From CAYZFD01 sp964477735 (GTDB lineage: Bacteria > Bacteroidota > Bacteroidia > Flavobacteriales > Flavobacteriaceae): DNA of 64,000 nt. Of this stretch, positions 43,778-52,273 are shown in pieces. Under the pieces are notes generated by a model. The model worked only from the letters and a program-made list of their open reading frames with translations. It searched no databases and was not told the origin of the DNA. The stretch lies in contig CAYZFD010000003.1 in NCBI GenBank assembly GCA_964477735.1, positions 1 to 64,000 of the forward strand. Direction: 5' to 3'. The first letter of the stretch is position 1. Each line of letters begins with the position of its first letter. Position numbers and translations under genes: made by a program.

Positions 43778-44593
43778 TTAACGAAATGATTCAACACCAA
43801 AAACTTTCGCCTCAGCTTTGGCTTCGGGAGCCCATTTTGTTAAATTATTGATTCTTGTTTCATTAGAAGGGTGCGTGCTTAAAAACTCTGGTGGTTGGTT
43901 TCCAAAATTGGACGCTTTCATTCGCAACCAAAGTTTCGCAGCTTCAGTAGGATCATAACCTGCTATGGCCATGATTTGCAACCCAATACGATCTGCTTCA
44001 GTTTCATGACTTCTGCTGAAAGGCAACATCACGCCAAAAGTCGAACCTATGCCATAAGCCATGTTGAATTTATCGCGAGCACGTTCGTCTTTACTAAGCA
44101 CCACGTTTCCCGCCACAGCACCCAATTGTTGAAAAACACCTGCGGTCATGCGTTGGGCTCCGTGGTCTGCCAATGCATGAGCCACCTCATGCCCCATCAC
44201 TACGGCCACACCCGTCTCTGTTTGGGTGATGGGTAGTATGCCACTATAAAAAACAATCTTGCCACCAGGCATACACCAAGCATTTACTTTATCATCTTGA
44301 ACCAAATTGTATTCCCACTGGTAATCGTTTAAATAGCCCGCATATCCGTTGGCGTCTAGCCAACGTTTGGCTGCGTTGGCAATTTTTTGCCCTACGCGTG
44401 CTATCATAGCACTCTCTGAGGTGTTTCGAATCACATTATTTTCCTCTAAAAACTTATCGTATTGTTGGAAAGCGGTTGGAAAAAAAGCTTTATTGTTTTG
44501 ATACATATTAAAAGTTTTCTTCCCAGTAAACGGATTTGTCTTGCATCCAAAGACAAACAAAAGAATCAAAATAGGAATTAGGTTTTTGTTCAT
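43778..44593 (-). CDS. M48-family metallopeptidase, lipoprotein
   Basis: A 271-aa zinc peptidase with a lipoprotein signal (LFVFGC, Cys17) and the HEVAH zinc motif at 135-139. The third ligand glutamate lies in SHETEADRIGLQIMA. Single-domain periplasmic M48 proteins of this kind (LoiP/YggG, BepA-like) help outer-membrane protein quality control. The start is ATG 44593, since it yields the lipobox. It is divergent from the alpha/beta hydrolase operon. Confidence 0.9.
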   Translation of the reverse strand: MNKNLIPILILLFVFGCKTNPFTGKKTFNMYQNNKAFFPTAFQQYDKFLEENNVIRNTSESAMIARVGQKIANAAKRWLDANGYAGYLNDYQWEYNLVQDDKVNAWCMPGGKIVFYSGILPITQTETGVAVVMGHEVAHALADHGAQRMTAGVFQQLGAVAGNVVLSKDERARDKFNMAYGIGSTFGVMLPFSRSHETEADRIGLQIMAIAGYDPTEAAKLWLRMKASNFGNQPPEFLSTHPSNETRINNLTKWAPEAKAEAKVFGVESFR

Positions 44594-44648
44594 GGTATTT
44601 ACATATTTAAGGTTAAGACTATAAAAATACAAAAAAAATACATTTATA

Positions 44649-44656
44649 TATCTTTG
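44649..44656 (+). promoter_or_regulatory. -7 promoter element for the hydrolase-msrB operon
   Basis: TATCTTTG matches TAnnTTTG and ends 18 bases before ATG 44675. No TTG is found at the usual distance. Confidence 0.5.
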
Positions 44657-44674
44657 TAGTCGCTGAAACCGCTC

Positions 44675-45550
44675 ATGGAAAAGAAAAAAACTACAATACC
44701 TACACAAAAACCTTCAGCGAAACTTCAATTGTTTAAAATTTTGCTCAAGTTTTTGGGCTTATTTTCCGAAAAATGGACATTGTCTGTTGCTGTTGCAATG
44801 TTCTCAAAACCCCAAAAACACCAACCTCCAAAGCGTGAGGTTAAAATGTTGACAAATAGCATATTATCAACTATTTATATACATAGACTTAAACAAAAGA
44901 TTAAAGTTTATCAGTATAATGCTAAACAAAAAAACGTCTTACTGGTTCACGGATGGAGTGGTCGTGGTTCTCAAATGGCCTTATTGGCTGAAGCGCTCAA
45001 TCAGGCCAATCTTGGCGTAATTAGTTTTGACGCACCTGCCCATGGACAGTCTGAGGGAAATCAGGCGCATTTAGGTCTTTTTATTGAATGTGTTAAGGAA
45101 ATGGCCAAGCAATTCGGACCTTTTGAAGCCGCTGTTGGACACTCTATGGGAGGAATTGCATTGCTTAATGTGATGGAGCAAAACTGTTTTGCCAAAAAAA
45201 TTGTTGTAATCGGTAGTGGAGATAGACTTGAAAATGTGTTTGATGAATTTGTTGAAAACGCTGGTTTAGATCAAAACATTAAGCAAAAGTTAATAGAGAA
45301 GTTTGAAGCCTTCCTTGGAAAAAAATTAGCTGCAGTAGCCTCTAGTGAAGTGGCTAAAAATATAGAGATTCCTGTTTTTGTTGTTCATGACAAGCACGAT
45401 CGAGAGGTTGGCATGAAAGCTGCTATTAACATTCATAATAACCTCAAAAACGGACAAATACTCATAACAGAAGGTCTTGGCCATCGAAGAATCCTTCACG
45501 AAAGTGCTGTGATTGAGGCTATAATAAATTTTATAAAACATAAAAAATGA
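44675..45550 (+). CDS. Alpha/beta hydrolase
   Basis: This 291-aa hydrolase has VHGWSGRG (oxyanion HG, about 92-99), the nucleophile elbow GHSMGG with Ser near 164, an acid in VVHDKHDREVG and the catalytic His in GLGHRRIL. A basic N-terminal region of about 60 residues with hydrophobic stretches precedes the core and may contact the membrane. The substrate is unknown; esterase, thioesterase or lipase activity is possible. It heads an operon with two msrB genes, overlapping the first by four bases. Confidence 0.82.
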   Translation: MEKKKTTIPTQKPSAKLQLFKILLKFLGLFSEKWTLSVAVAMFSKPQKHQPPKREVKMLTNSILSTIYIHRLKQKIKVYQYNAKQKNVLLVHGWSGRGSQMALLAEALNQANLGVISFDAPAHGQSEGNQAHLGLFIECVKEMAKQFGPFEAAVGHSMGGIALLNVMEQNCFAKKIVVIGSGDRLENVFDEFVENAGLDQNIKQKLIEKFEAFLGKKLAAVASSEVAKNIEIPVFVVHDKHDREVGMKAAINIHNNLKNGQILITEGLGHRRILHESAVIEAIINFIKHKK

Positions 45551-46029
45551 AAAACTTTTCTTTCCCCATATTTCTATTATTAGTTTTCGTTCAAAGCTCC
45601 TGTGCGCAAAAGAAATCGGCCAAGCATTCTTTTCCGATACAAAAATCAGAGGATGAATGGAAAGCTTCGCTGTCATCGATTAGCTATTATGTGTTAAGGA
45701 AAGCTGGAACCGAACGTCCTTTCACAGGTGCTTACAACAAATTTTATGAAAAAGGAATTTATCATTGCATGGGTTGTCAACAACCGTTATATGACAGTGA
45801 TCATAAATACGACTCTAAAAGCGGGTGGCCTTCATTTGATCGCGCCATAAAGGGTGCTGTGGTAAAAGATGTAGATTACAAACTCGGATATGGAAGAGCC
45901 GAGCTTTTGTGTGCTCGATGTGGTGGGCATTTGGGTCATGTTTTTGATGATGGGCCTGTTGAAACCACTGGACAAAGACATTGTATTAACTCAGCTGCTC
46001 TCGAATTTAAAGCCTATAAAAGTGAGTAA
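45547..46029 (+). CDS. msrB: Peptide-methionine (R)-S-oxide reductase MsrB, lipoprotein form
   Basis: A 160-aa MsrB that reduces the R-epimer of methionine sulfoxide in proteins. Zinc cysteines are at 74/77 and 122/125 (CMGC, CARC), and the catalytic cysteine is Cys146 in RHCINSA. A lipoprotein signal (VQSSC, Cys19) puts it in the periplasm. It overlaps the hydrolase gene by four bases and is followed 13 bp later by a second msrB without a signal, so the pair covers both compartments. Confidence 0.93.
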   Translation: MKNFSFPIFLLLVFVQSSCAQKKSAKHSFPIQKSEDEWKASLSSISYYVLRKAGTERPFTGAYNKFYEKGIYHCMGCQQPLYDSDHKYDSKSGWPSFDRAIKGAVVKDVDYKLGYGRAELLCARCGGHLGHVFDDGPVETTGQRHCINSAALEFKAYKSE

Positions 46030-46042
46030 AAAAGCTTTAAAC

Positions 46043-46420
46043 ATGACAGAAGCCGAATGGAAGGAAAAACTAGACGAATCTAGCTACCGAATTCTTCGCT
46101 TAAAAGGAACCGAACCTCCTTTTTCAGGGATTTACAATCTTCATTTCGAAGCCGGGGTATATACTTGTAAAGGATGCGGAGAAAAGCTCTTTGAGAGCCA
46201 ACAAAAGTTTGAAAGCGGGTGTGGTTGGCCCAGTTTTGATGATTGTTGTCCGGGAGCTGTAATGTATCAAAGAGACAATTCCCACGGAATGATAAGGACG
46301 GAAATCATGTGCGCCAACTGTGGCGGACACCTCGGTCACGTCTTTGATGATGGGCCAACTCATACTGGTCAGCGCTATTGCGTGAATGCCTTAAGTTTAA
46401 ACTTTAAAGCCTCTTCCTAG
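46043..46420 (+). CDS. msrB: Peptide-methionine (R)-S-oxide reductase MsrB, cytoplasmic form
   Basis: A 125-aa MsrB with zinc cysteines at 42/45 and 90/93 (CKGC, CANC) and catalytic Cys113 in RYCVNAL. There is no signal peptide. ATG 46043 gives a normal family N-terminus (MTEAEWKEKL); an in-frame GTG at 46022 that overlaps the previous stop is possible but less likely. The sequence differs clearly from the first copy, so this is an old duplication or independent acquisition and not a recent tandem repeat. Confidence 0.93.
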   Translation: MTEAEWKEKLDESSYRILRLKGTEPPFSGIYNLHFEAGVYTCKGCGEKLFESQQKFESGCGWPSFDDCCPGAVMYQRDNSHGMIRTEIMCANCGGHLGHVFDDGPTHTGQRYCVNALSLNFKASS

Positions 46421-46462
46421 AACTTTTTAAGAAAGGGGTCGTTTCTTTTAAACCTTGTTTTG

Positions 46463-46470
46463 TACTTTTG
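46463..46470 (+). promoter_or_regulatory. -7 promoter element for lpdA
   Basis: TACTTTTG matches TAnnTTTG and ends 20 bases before ATG 46491. Confidence 0.52.
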
Positions 46471-46490
46471 CGCCATCAAAAAGATAGAAT

Positions 46491-47882
46491 ATGAGCCAGT
46501 ATGACGTTATTGTTTTAGGAAGTGGTCCGGGTGGATATGTAACCGCCATTCGTGCCTCTCAACTCGGATTTAAAACTGCCATCGTAGAAAAAGAAAGTTT
46601 GGGTGGTGTTTGCCTCAACTGGGGATGTATTCCTACCAAAGCCTTGCTGAAATCTGCTCAAGTATTCGAATACCTCAAACATGCCGATCAATATGGTCTT
46701 AGTGTTAAAGAATATGACAAAGATTTCGATGCTGTTGTAAACCGCAGTCGATCAGTGGCTGAGGGTATGAGCAAAGGGGTTCAGTTTTTGATGAAAAAAA
46801 ATAAAATAGATGTTGTTTTAGGTTATGGTACTCTGAAAACAGGAAAGAAAATTGCTGTAAAAAACCAAGATGGAACAGTAAAAGAGCTATCTGCAAAACA
46901 CATCATCATCGCCACTGGTGCGCGTTCTCGAGAATTGCCTAACCTGCCGCAAGACGGATCAAAAGTGATTGGCTACCGGGAGGCCATGACGCTCAAAAAA
47001 CAACCTAAAAAAATGATCGTCGTAGGATCTGGAGCCATCGGAATCGAATTTGCCTATTTCTACAATGCTATGGGCACCGAAGTTACAGTGGTTGAATATA
47101 TGCCCAACATTGTTCCTGTAGAAGATGAAGAGGTTTCAAAACAACTTGAACGCTCCTTTAAGAAAAATGGCATTCAAATTCTTACTTCAGCAGAAGTCAC
47201 TGCCGTTGACACTTCTGGAAAAGGGGTCAAGGCCACTGTCAAGACTGCCAAAGGAGAAGAAGTTCTTGATGCTGACATAGTTTTATCGGCAGTAGGCATT
47301 AAAACCAATATTGAAAACATTGGCTTAGAAGACGTAGGCATTGTGGTGGATCGTGATAAAATATTGGTCGATGATTTCTATCAAACCAACATTCCAGGCT
47401 ATTATGCCATTGGCGACGTCACACCAGGACCTGCCTTGGCGCATGTAGCTTCTGCAGAAGGAATTTTGTGTGTCGAAAAAATTAAAGGCATGCATGTTGA
47501 AGCCTTAGATTATGGCAATATTCCTGGTTGCACCTACTGTGTGCCAGAAATTGCTTCTGTTGGACTCACCGAAAAACAAGCCAAAGAAAAAGGTTTTGAC
47601 ATTAAGGTTGGTAAATTTCCTTTTTCTGCTTCAGGAAAAGCGCAAGCGTCGGGCAATAGCGATGGATTTGTGAAGGTAATTTTCGATGCCAAATATGGTG
47701 AATGGTTAGGTTGTCATATGATTGGTGCTGGCGTAACCGACATGATTGCCGAGGCTGTTCTAGGTAGAAAATTAGAAACCACAGGGCATGAGGTTTTAAA
47801 AGCTGTTCACCCCCACCCCACCATGAGTGAGGCCGTAATGGAAGCTGTGGCAGCCGCCTATGATGAGGTCATACACCTTTAA
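46491..47882 (+). CDS. lpdA: Dihydrolipoyl dehydrogenase
   Basis: This 463-aa FAD/NAD flavoprotein is the E3 component of 2-oxoacid dehydrogenase complexes. FAD-binding GSGPGGYVTAIRA (about 10-22), redox disulfide GGVCLNWGCIPTKA (about 38-51), NAD-binding VGSGAIGIEFA and the C-terminal HPHPTMSEA with the catalytic histidine are all present. The E1 and E2 genes are not in the window. It is monocistronic and convergent with aroQ (3-bp gap). Confidence 0.96.
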   Translation: MSQYDVIVLGSGPGGYVTAIRASQLGFKTAIVEKESLGGVCLNWGCIPTKALLKSAQVFEYLKHADQYGLSVKEYDKDFDAVVNRSRSVAEGMSKGVQFLMKKNKIDVVLGYGTLKTGKKIAVKNQDGTVKELSAKHIIIATGARSRELPNLPQDGSKVIGYREAMTLKKQPKKMIVVGSGAIGIEFAYFYNAMGTEVTVVEYMPNIVPVEDEEVSKQLERSFKKNGIQILTSAEVTAVDTSGKGVKATVKTAKGEEVLDADIVLSAVGIKTNIENIGLEDVGIVVDRDKILVDDFYQTNIPGYYAIGDVTPGPALAHVASAEGILCVEKIKGMHVEALDYGNIPGCTYCVPEIASVGLTEKQAKEKGFDIKVGKFPFSASGKAQASGNSDGFVKVIFDAKYGEWLGCHMIGAGVTDMIAEAVLGRKLETTGHEVLKAVHPHPTMSEAVMEAVAAAYDEVIHL

Positions 47883-47885
47883 TCG

Positions 47886-48302
47886 TTATTTTAGAAAACT
47901 TTGAATGGCCAAGGCATAGCTCTGCAGGCCAAAACCCAGGATAAGTCCTTTGGCGTGTGCTGTCACAAAAGATTGATGTCGAAAATCTTCTCTAGCAAAA
48001 GTATTAGAAATGTGAACTTCTATCACGGGGGTCTCAATGGCTTTAATGGCATCGCCAATGCCAACAGAAGTGTGGGTATAGGCCGCAGCATTTAAGATAA
48101 TTCCGTCGTATGAAAACCCGACTTTGTGAAGCTGGTCGATGATTTCTCCCTCAATGTTAGACTGAAAATAAGTCAACTCTACTGATGGAAATTGCTTTTG
48201 TAAATCTGAAAAATAGTCCTCAAAAGTTTGATGCCCGTAAATACCTGGTTCTCGAGTGCCCAATAAATTTAAATTAGGGCCATTAAGGATGCATAGTTTC
48301 AT
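47886..48302 (-). CDS. aroQ: 3-Dehydroquinate dehydratase, type II
   Basis: This 138-aa dodecameric type II enzyme of the shikimate pathway has NGPNLNLLGTREPGIYG (active-site tyrosine near 22), GIILNAAAYTHTS and EVHISNTFAREDFR. It supplies chorismate, the precursor used by menF in this window. ATG 48302 is preferred to the TTG one codon earlier. It is divergent from xerD. Confidence 0.96.
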   Translation of the reverse strand: MKLCILNGPNLNLLGTREPGIYGHQTFEDYFSDLQKQFPSVELTYFQSNIEGEIIDQLHKVGFSYDGIILNAAAYTHTSVGIGDAIKAIETPVIEVHISNTFAREDFRHQSFVTAHAKGLILGFGLQSYALAIQSFLK

Positions 48303-48438
48303 CAATAAAGTTTTGGTAAAAATAATGCTTTAATTCAAATCCATAAAATAACCATTCAATAACATTTGAAAGCAAACAAAACCATTGCTTTATGAACCTA
48401 AGCATTGAATGAAAGCTTAAAATCTTTTACTTTTGAGC

Positions 48439-49344
48439 ATGAAATGGACGGAGGCAATAACTGATTATAAAAACTTCCTGAGGTTAGAGCGTGGTTATAG
48501 TCCAAACACGGTCAACGGTTATCTGTTTGACGTACGAAGATTAGTGCGCTATTTGGAAGAAAATGCGTTGATTTTAGGCCCTCAAAGTATTGGAAGCGAA
48601 AGTATTCGTCAGTTTATTTATCACATTTCAAAAACTTTAAAGCCTTCCTCACAGCTTAGAATTCTTTCAGGTTTAAGAGGTTTTTTTGAATTCCTAATTC
48701 TTGAAGGCATTCGCTCCGAAAATCCTTGTAAATCGATAGAAGCACCAAAACTGGGCACCTATCTCCCAAATACCCTTAGTTTGGAAGAAATTGATTTAAT
48801 CATTTCAGTTGCAGACATCTCCAAGCCACAAGGCCTCAGAAACAGGGCGATGATAGAAGTATTATATAGTTGTGGGCTTAGAGTAAGCGAACTCATAAGT
48901 CTCAGAATTTCTGATCTTTTTTTTAACGAGGGATTGATTCAGGTGATTGGAAAGGGAAACAAACAACGTTATGTTCCCATTAGTGAATGGGCCAAAACCT
49001 ATATAGAAGCTTATCGCAGTGAAATTAGAAATCAGCAAAAAGTGTTTTCAAAAGACAAAGATATCTTGTTTTTAAACCGCAATGGCAAAGCACTGAGTCG
49101 CGCCATGCTGTTCACGATTGTTAACCATCTGGCGTCTGATGCAGGTATTAAGAAAAAAATTAGTCCTCACACTTTGCGACATTCTTTTGCAACGCATTTG
49201 TTGGAAAATGGTGCAGATTTGTTAACCATTCAGCAAATGCTTGGCCATGAAAACATCACCACCACTGAGCGCTATTTACACATGAGCAGAAAACATTTAG
49301 AAACCCTGTTGACAAAATTTCATCCAAGATCGAGCGTCAACTAG
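48439..49344 (+). CDS. xerD: Site-specific tyrosine recombinase (XerD-type)
   Basis: This 301-aa tyrosine recombinase resolves chromosome dimers at dif together with XerC. It has an N-terminal SAM-like core-binding domain (about 1-90). The catalytic residues are Arg148 (SCGLRVSEL), Lys172 (GKGNKQR), His244 and Arg247 (HTLRHSF), His270 (LGHENI) and the nucleophile Tyr279. The neighbourhood (aroQ, housekeeping) and the full length point to the chromosomal Xer and not to an integron or phage integrase. I saw no dif-like site. The stop overlaps that of the response regulator gene (CTAG). Confidence 0.92.
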   Translation: MKWTEAITDYKNFLRLERGYSPNTVNGYLFDVRRLVRYLEENALILGPQSIGSESIRQFIYHISKTLKPSSQLRILSGLRGFFEFLILEGIRSENPCKSIEAPKLGTYLPNTLSLEEIDLIISVADISKPQGLRNRAMIEVLYSCGLRVSELISLRISDLFFNEGLIQVIGKGNKQRYVPISEWAKTYIEAYRSEIRNQQKVFSKDKDILFLNRNGKALSRAMLFTIVNHLASDAGIKKKISPHTLRHSFATHLLENGADLLTIQQMLGHENITTTERYLHMSRKHLETLLTKFHPRSSVN

Positions 49345-50051
49345 GAAACGTTTTTTTGAACGGTTAGCCGAAAACCTTCACCATGGACATTAACGATTTC
49401 AACGTTAGGGTCTTTTTTAAAGTGCTTTCTAATTTTTGCAATATAGACATCCATACTTCGAGACGTAAAGTAGGTGTCTTCTTTCCAAATTTTGTTCAGT
49501 GCGAGCTCCCTAGGCATTAAATCATTGAGGTAAAGCAAAAGAAGTTTTAACAATTCATTCTCTTTTGGAGAAAGTTTTATAGGACTTTCATCCTTATACT
49601 TTAGATGCCTAAGTTTGGTATTGAGTGTGAATTGACCAATTTCAAACAAAAACTGATGGCTATTTGCTGGAGGTGTCAACTCACGCCTACGCAGCATAGA
49701 TCTAATTTTCAACATCAACACTTCTGTGTCGAAAGGTTTGGTGAGATAATCATCTGCACCCAACTGAAATCCTTTAAGCACATCTTCTTTCATGGATTTG
49801 GCGGTGAGGAAAATTAATGGAATTTCTTTATCGGCAGCCCGAATTTCAGCAGCTAAGGTAAATCCGTCCTTATAGGGCATCATCACATCTAAGATACAAA
49901 GGTCGAAAGTGTTTTTTTTAAACTTTTCAATCCCTTCTAAACCATTTCTTGCCAAAGTCACATCAAACGAACTCATGATGAGATAGTCGCGCAAAATCAA
50001 ACCAAAGTTATTGTCATCCTCGACAAGTAGTATTTTTTTATTGTTTTGCAT
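49341..50051 (-). CDS. OmpR-family response regulator (RprY-like)
   Basis: A 236-aa two-domain regulator. The receiver domain has the phospho-acceptor Asp55 (CILDVMMPYKDGF) and Lys105 (LTKPF). The C-terminal winged helix (about 140-232) has SPKENELLKLLLL and YIAKIRKHFKKDP. The receiver is very like that of RprY of Bacteroides and Porphyromonas, a sigma-linked stress regulator. It follows its kinase by 5 bp. Confidence 0.9.
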   Translation of the reverse strand: MQNNKKILLVEDDNNFGLILRDYLIMSSFDVTLARNGLEGIEKFKKNTFDLCILDVMMPYKDGFTLAAEIRAADKEIPLIFLTAKSMKEDVLKGFQLGADDYLTKPFDTEVLMLKIRSMLRRRELTPPANSHQFLFEIGQFTLNTKLRHLKYKDESPIKLSPKENELLKLLLLYLNDLMPRELALNKIWKEDTYFTSRSMDVYIAKIRKHFKKDPNVEIVNVHGEGFRLTVQKNVS

Positions 50052-50056
50052 AAAAG

Positions 50057-51643
50057 CTATTTTTCGGGGTTAAGTGGAAGTTTGATCACAAATTTACTAC
50101 CTTTTTTTATTTCACTTTCAACAGCAATTGTGCCATGGTGCATATCGACAATTTGTTTCACATAAGATAGGCCTAAACCATGGCCTTTAACGTTGTGAAT
50201 ATTTCCAGATGTTTGCCTATAAAATTTATTAAAAATTCTTTTCTTAACTGAGGGGGGCATCCCTATTCCTTTGTCAGTAATGGTCACCCAAATAAAAGAT
50301 TCATCACTTTGCGTAAGCACATCTATCACCGGAGTTTTGTCGGAATACTTAATGGCATTTTCTAAAATATTAATCCAAACATTCGTGAGGTGTGGACCAG
50401 AGCCAAGCACCCCATCTTGACTGGCTTCAAAACTGGTGCTCAAAACGCTGTTTTGGCTTTCAAAAATAAGCCTGAGATGATCTATCGCATCATGCAAAAG
50501 TGCATGAACACCAACAGGTTCTTGTTGTAGTTCTATCTCCCTTCTTTCCAACTGAGAAATGCGCAAAACATTTTCTACCTGAATGTGCATTCTCTTGTTT
50601 TCTTCACGAATCATGTTCAGGTACTGCAAACGTTTGTTGGCATCGTTTTGAACAGTTGTATTATTGAAAGCATCCAAAGCCAAATTGATGGTTGCAATGG
50701 GTGTTTTGAATTCGTGTGTCATGTTGTTGATGAAATCAGATTTCACTTCTGAAATCTTTTTTTGCCGAAGCAACTGGTAAATCGCACTACTAAATGTGAC
50801 AATGATGATGAAAATGAAAAGGATAGACATCACAGCAGTTCCCATAATCGATCTTCGTAAGAATCGATCTTGGTCGGGAAAAGAAACCCGAAGATCGTAT
50901 GTGCTATTTCCGTTTTCTGTGACAAACAAGGGAGTTTCAAAAAAATTGTTGTCACTTGAGAGATTGAAGTTTTCAGAGCCAATTTTGGTTGGATACACGC
51001 CCTCAAAAACCCTATACTCGAATGGTAAATTGAGATCTCGAATCGCAAACTCATTTCTTAGCAACAGATCCAACTCAATGGTTGTCAGTCTTTTATGAAT
51101 AGGTCTGTTGGCCGCCACATTTTGAAAAATTGCGGCGTATTTAGCCTGATCCATCAACGAAAGACGATCGATGCGTTGTAGCCTTTCAATTGAACTCATC
51201 GACTTCATTTCCTCTTCAAAACTTTCGTCAATGATGGTTGTGGATTGTATTTGTTTATAATCTTTAATAGAAGTCGTGTCGATGAACTTGGGATCAAACA
51301 AAGACAATGAAATGTTATAATCCTCTTCAAGTAAACCATGTGCATAGACATAGGTTTTGTTGGTGCTCTCATTTCGATCTACATATTGAAATAAGGCCGT
51401 AATCTCTGATGCCTTAGGCGCTTGAATGCTATCTCGAAGTTTTTGGTAAACAGCAATATAGTCTCTCAATTCTCGCTGTTGAATTTGTTCTGAAACAGCT
51501 CGTAGCGCTTGGTTAATATTAAGAGAAAATTGACGGGCTTTGTTGTCGAAAGTAGTTTGAATCCAAAATCCTTGAACAAAAATAATCCCAACGAGTGCTA
51601 AACTCATTAGAAAAACCAGAATTTTAAAAACTTTTTTATTCAT
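50057..51643 (-). CDS. Sensor histidine kinase (RprX-like)
   Basis: This 528-aa membrane kinase has TM1 at about 7-28, a periplasmic sensor of about 235 residues, TM2 at about 265-290, the HisKA box MTHEFKTPIATINLA and the HATPase boxes NILENAIKYS (N), DKGIGMPP (G1) and GHGLGLSYV (G2). The sensor region is unlike common PAS/HAMP kinases, with no HAMP domain visible, as in RprX. It is the partner of the adjacent response regulator and follows coaE by 24 bp. Confidence 0.9.
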   Translation of the reverse strand: MNKKVFKILVFLMSLALVGIIFVQGFWIQTTFDNKARQFSLNINQALRAVSEQIQQRELRDYIAVYQKLRDSIQAPKASEITALFQYVDRNESTNKTYVYAHGLLEEDYNISLSLFDPKFIDTTSIKDYKQIQSTTIIDESFEEEMKSMSSIERLQRIDRLSLMDQAKYAAIFQNVAANRPIHKRLTTIELDLLLRNEFAIRDLNLPFEYRVFEGVYPTKIGSENFNLSSDNNFFETPLFVTENGNSTYDLRVSFPDQDRFLRRSIMGTAVMSILFIFIIIVTFSSAIYQLLRQKKISEVKSDFINNMTHEFKTPIATINLALDAFNNTTVQNDANKRLQYLNMIREENKRMHIQVENVLRISQLERREIELQQEPVGVHALLHDAIDHLRLIFESQNSVLSTSFEASQDGVLGSGPHLTNVWINILENAIKYSDKTPVIDVLTQSDESFIWVTITDKGIGMPPSVKKRIFNKFYRQTSGNIHNVKGHGLGLSYVKQIVDMHHGTIAVESEIKKGSKFVIKLPLNPEK

Positions 51644-51667
51644 CCTATGGCATCAAAAATACAACAA

Positions 51668-52273
51668 TTAAGAACGGCGTAAAGCATCACTGTTGGCCCG
51701 ATTCAACAACTGCTGATGAATGCCTATTAAATGCTTTTCCGTTTCTGATTTATCTTCATTGTGAAGTACAAAATCTGCCAATGGAATTTTTTTGTCGTCG
51801 AGCCATTGAGAACGCATTCGTTTTAAAACCCAATCTTTAGTCACATTTTGTCTTTCCAACACCCTCTGAATTCTAACTGCCTCAGGGGCAACAACCAAAA
51901 TTGTGGCATCAAAAAGAGCATCTGCACCCGTTTCAAACAAAATAGCAGCTTCTTGCACCACATAGGGCGCCTCTTGAAGACCATACCAATGATCGAAATC
52001 TTGACGAACTACAGGGTGCACAAGTCTATTAAGACTTTCTAGCATGGCAGCAGACGAAAAAACCTGCTTGCTCATCAATTCAGTGTTGATGATTTGATCT
52101 TTGATCACTTCAACGCCAAACAACCGATTTATCGCTTTAGAAAGTGTCATTTTCGTTGCCATTAGTGTTTTGGCGCGTTCATCAGCAAAATACACAGGAA
52201 TACCCCACTGCTGAAGCAGTTTTGCAACTGTAGTTTTACCACTGCCAATGCCACCTGTGAGCCCTACTTTCAT
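51668..52273 (-). CDS. coaE: Dephospho-CoA kinase
   Basis: This 201-aa P-loop kinase performs the last CoA step. Walker A is GLTGGIGSGKTT (about 4-15), and the substrate block VYFADERAK and the AAILFETGAD segment are typical. It overlaps the YbbR-like gene by four bases (ATGA-type). CoaBC is encoded 4.5 kb away on the same strand. Confidence 0.95.
   Translation of the reverse strand: MKVGLTGGIGSGKTTVAKLLQQWGIPVYFADERAKTLMATKMTLSKAINRLFGVEVIKDQIINTELMSKQVFSSAAMLESLNRLVHPVVRQDFDHWYGLQEAPYVVQEAAILFETGADALFDATILVVAPEAVRIQRVLERQNVTKDWVLKRMRSQWLDDKKIPLADFVLHNEDKSETEKHLIGIHQQLLNRANSDALRRS

Noticed and set aside
45890..46042. Longer N-terminus for the second MsrB overlapping the first msrB
   Set aside because: The extension is an out-of-frame reading of the first gene. 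ATG 46043 yields a standard MsrB.
45547..46420. Tandem msrB as a recent DNA duplication
   Set aside because: The two copies differ at most positions outside the family motifs, so no recent repeat is present.
48428..48435. TACTTTTG as a promoter for xerD
   Set aside because: It ends three bases before the ATG, so the predicted start site would fall inside the coding sequence. Likely chance in AT-rich DNA.
49341..51643. xerD next to a two-component system as an integrative element
   Set aside because: There are no attachment-site repeats, no composition shift and no mobile cargo; neighbours are housekeeping genes.
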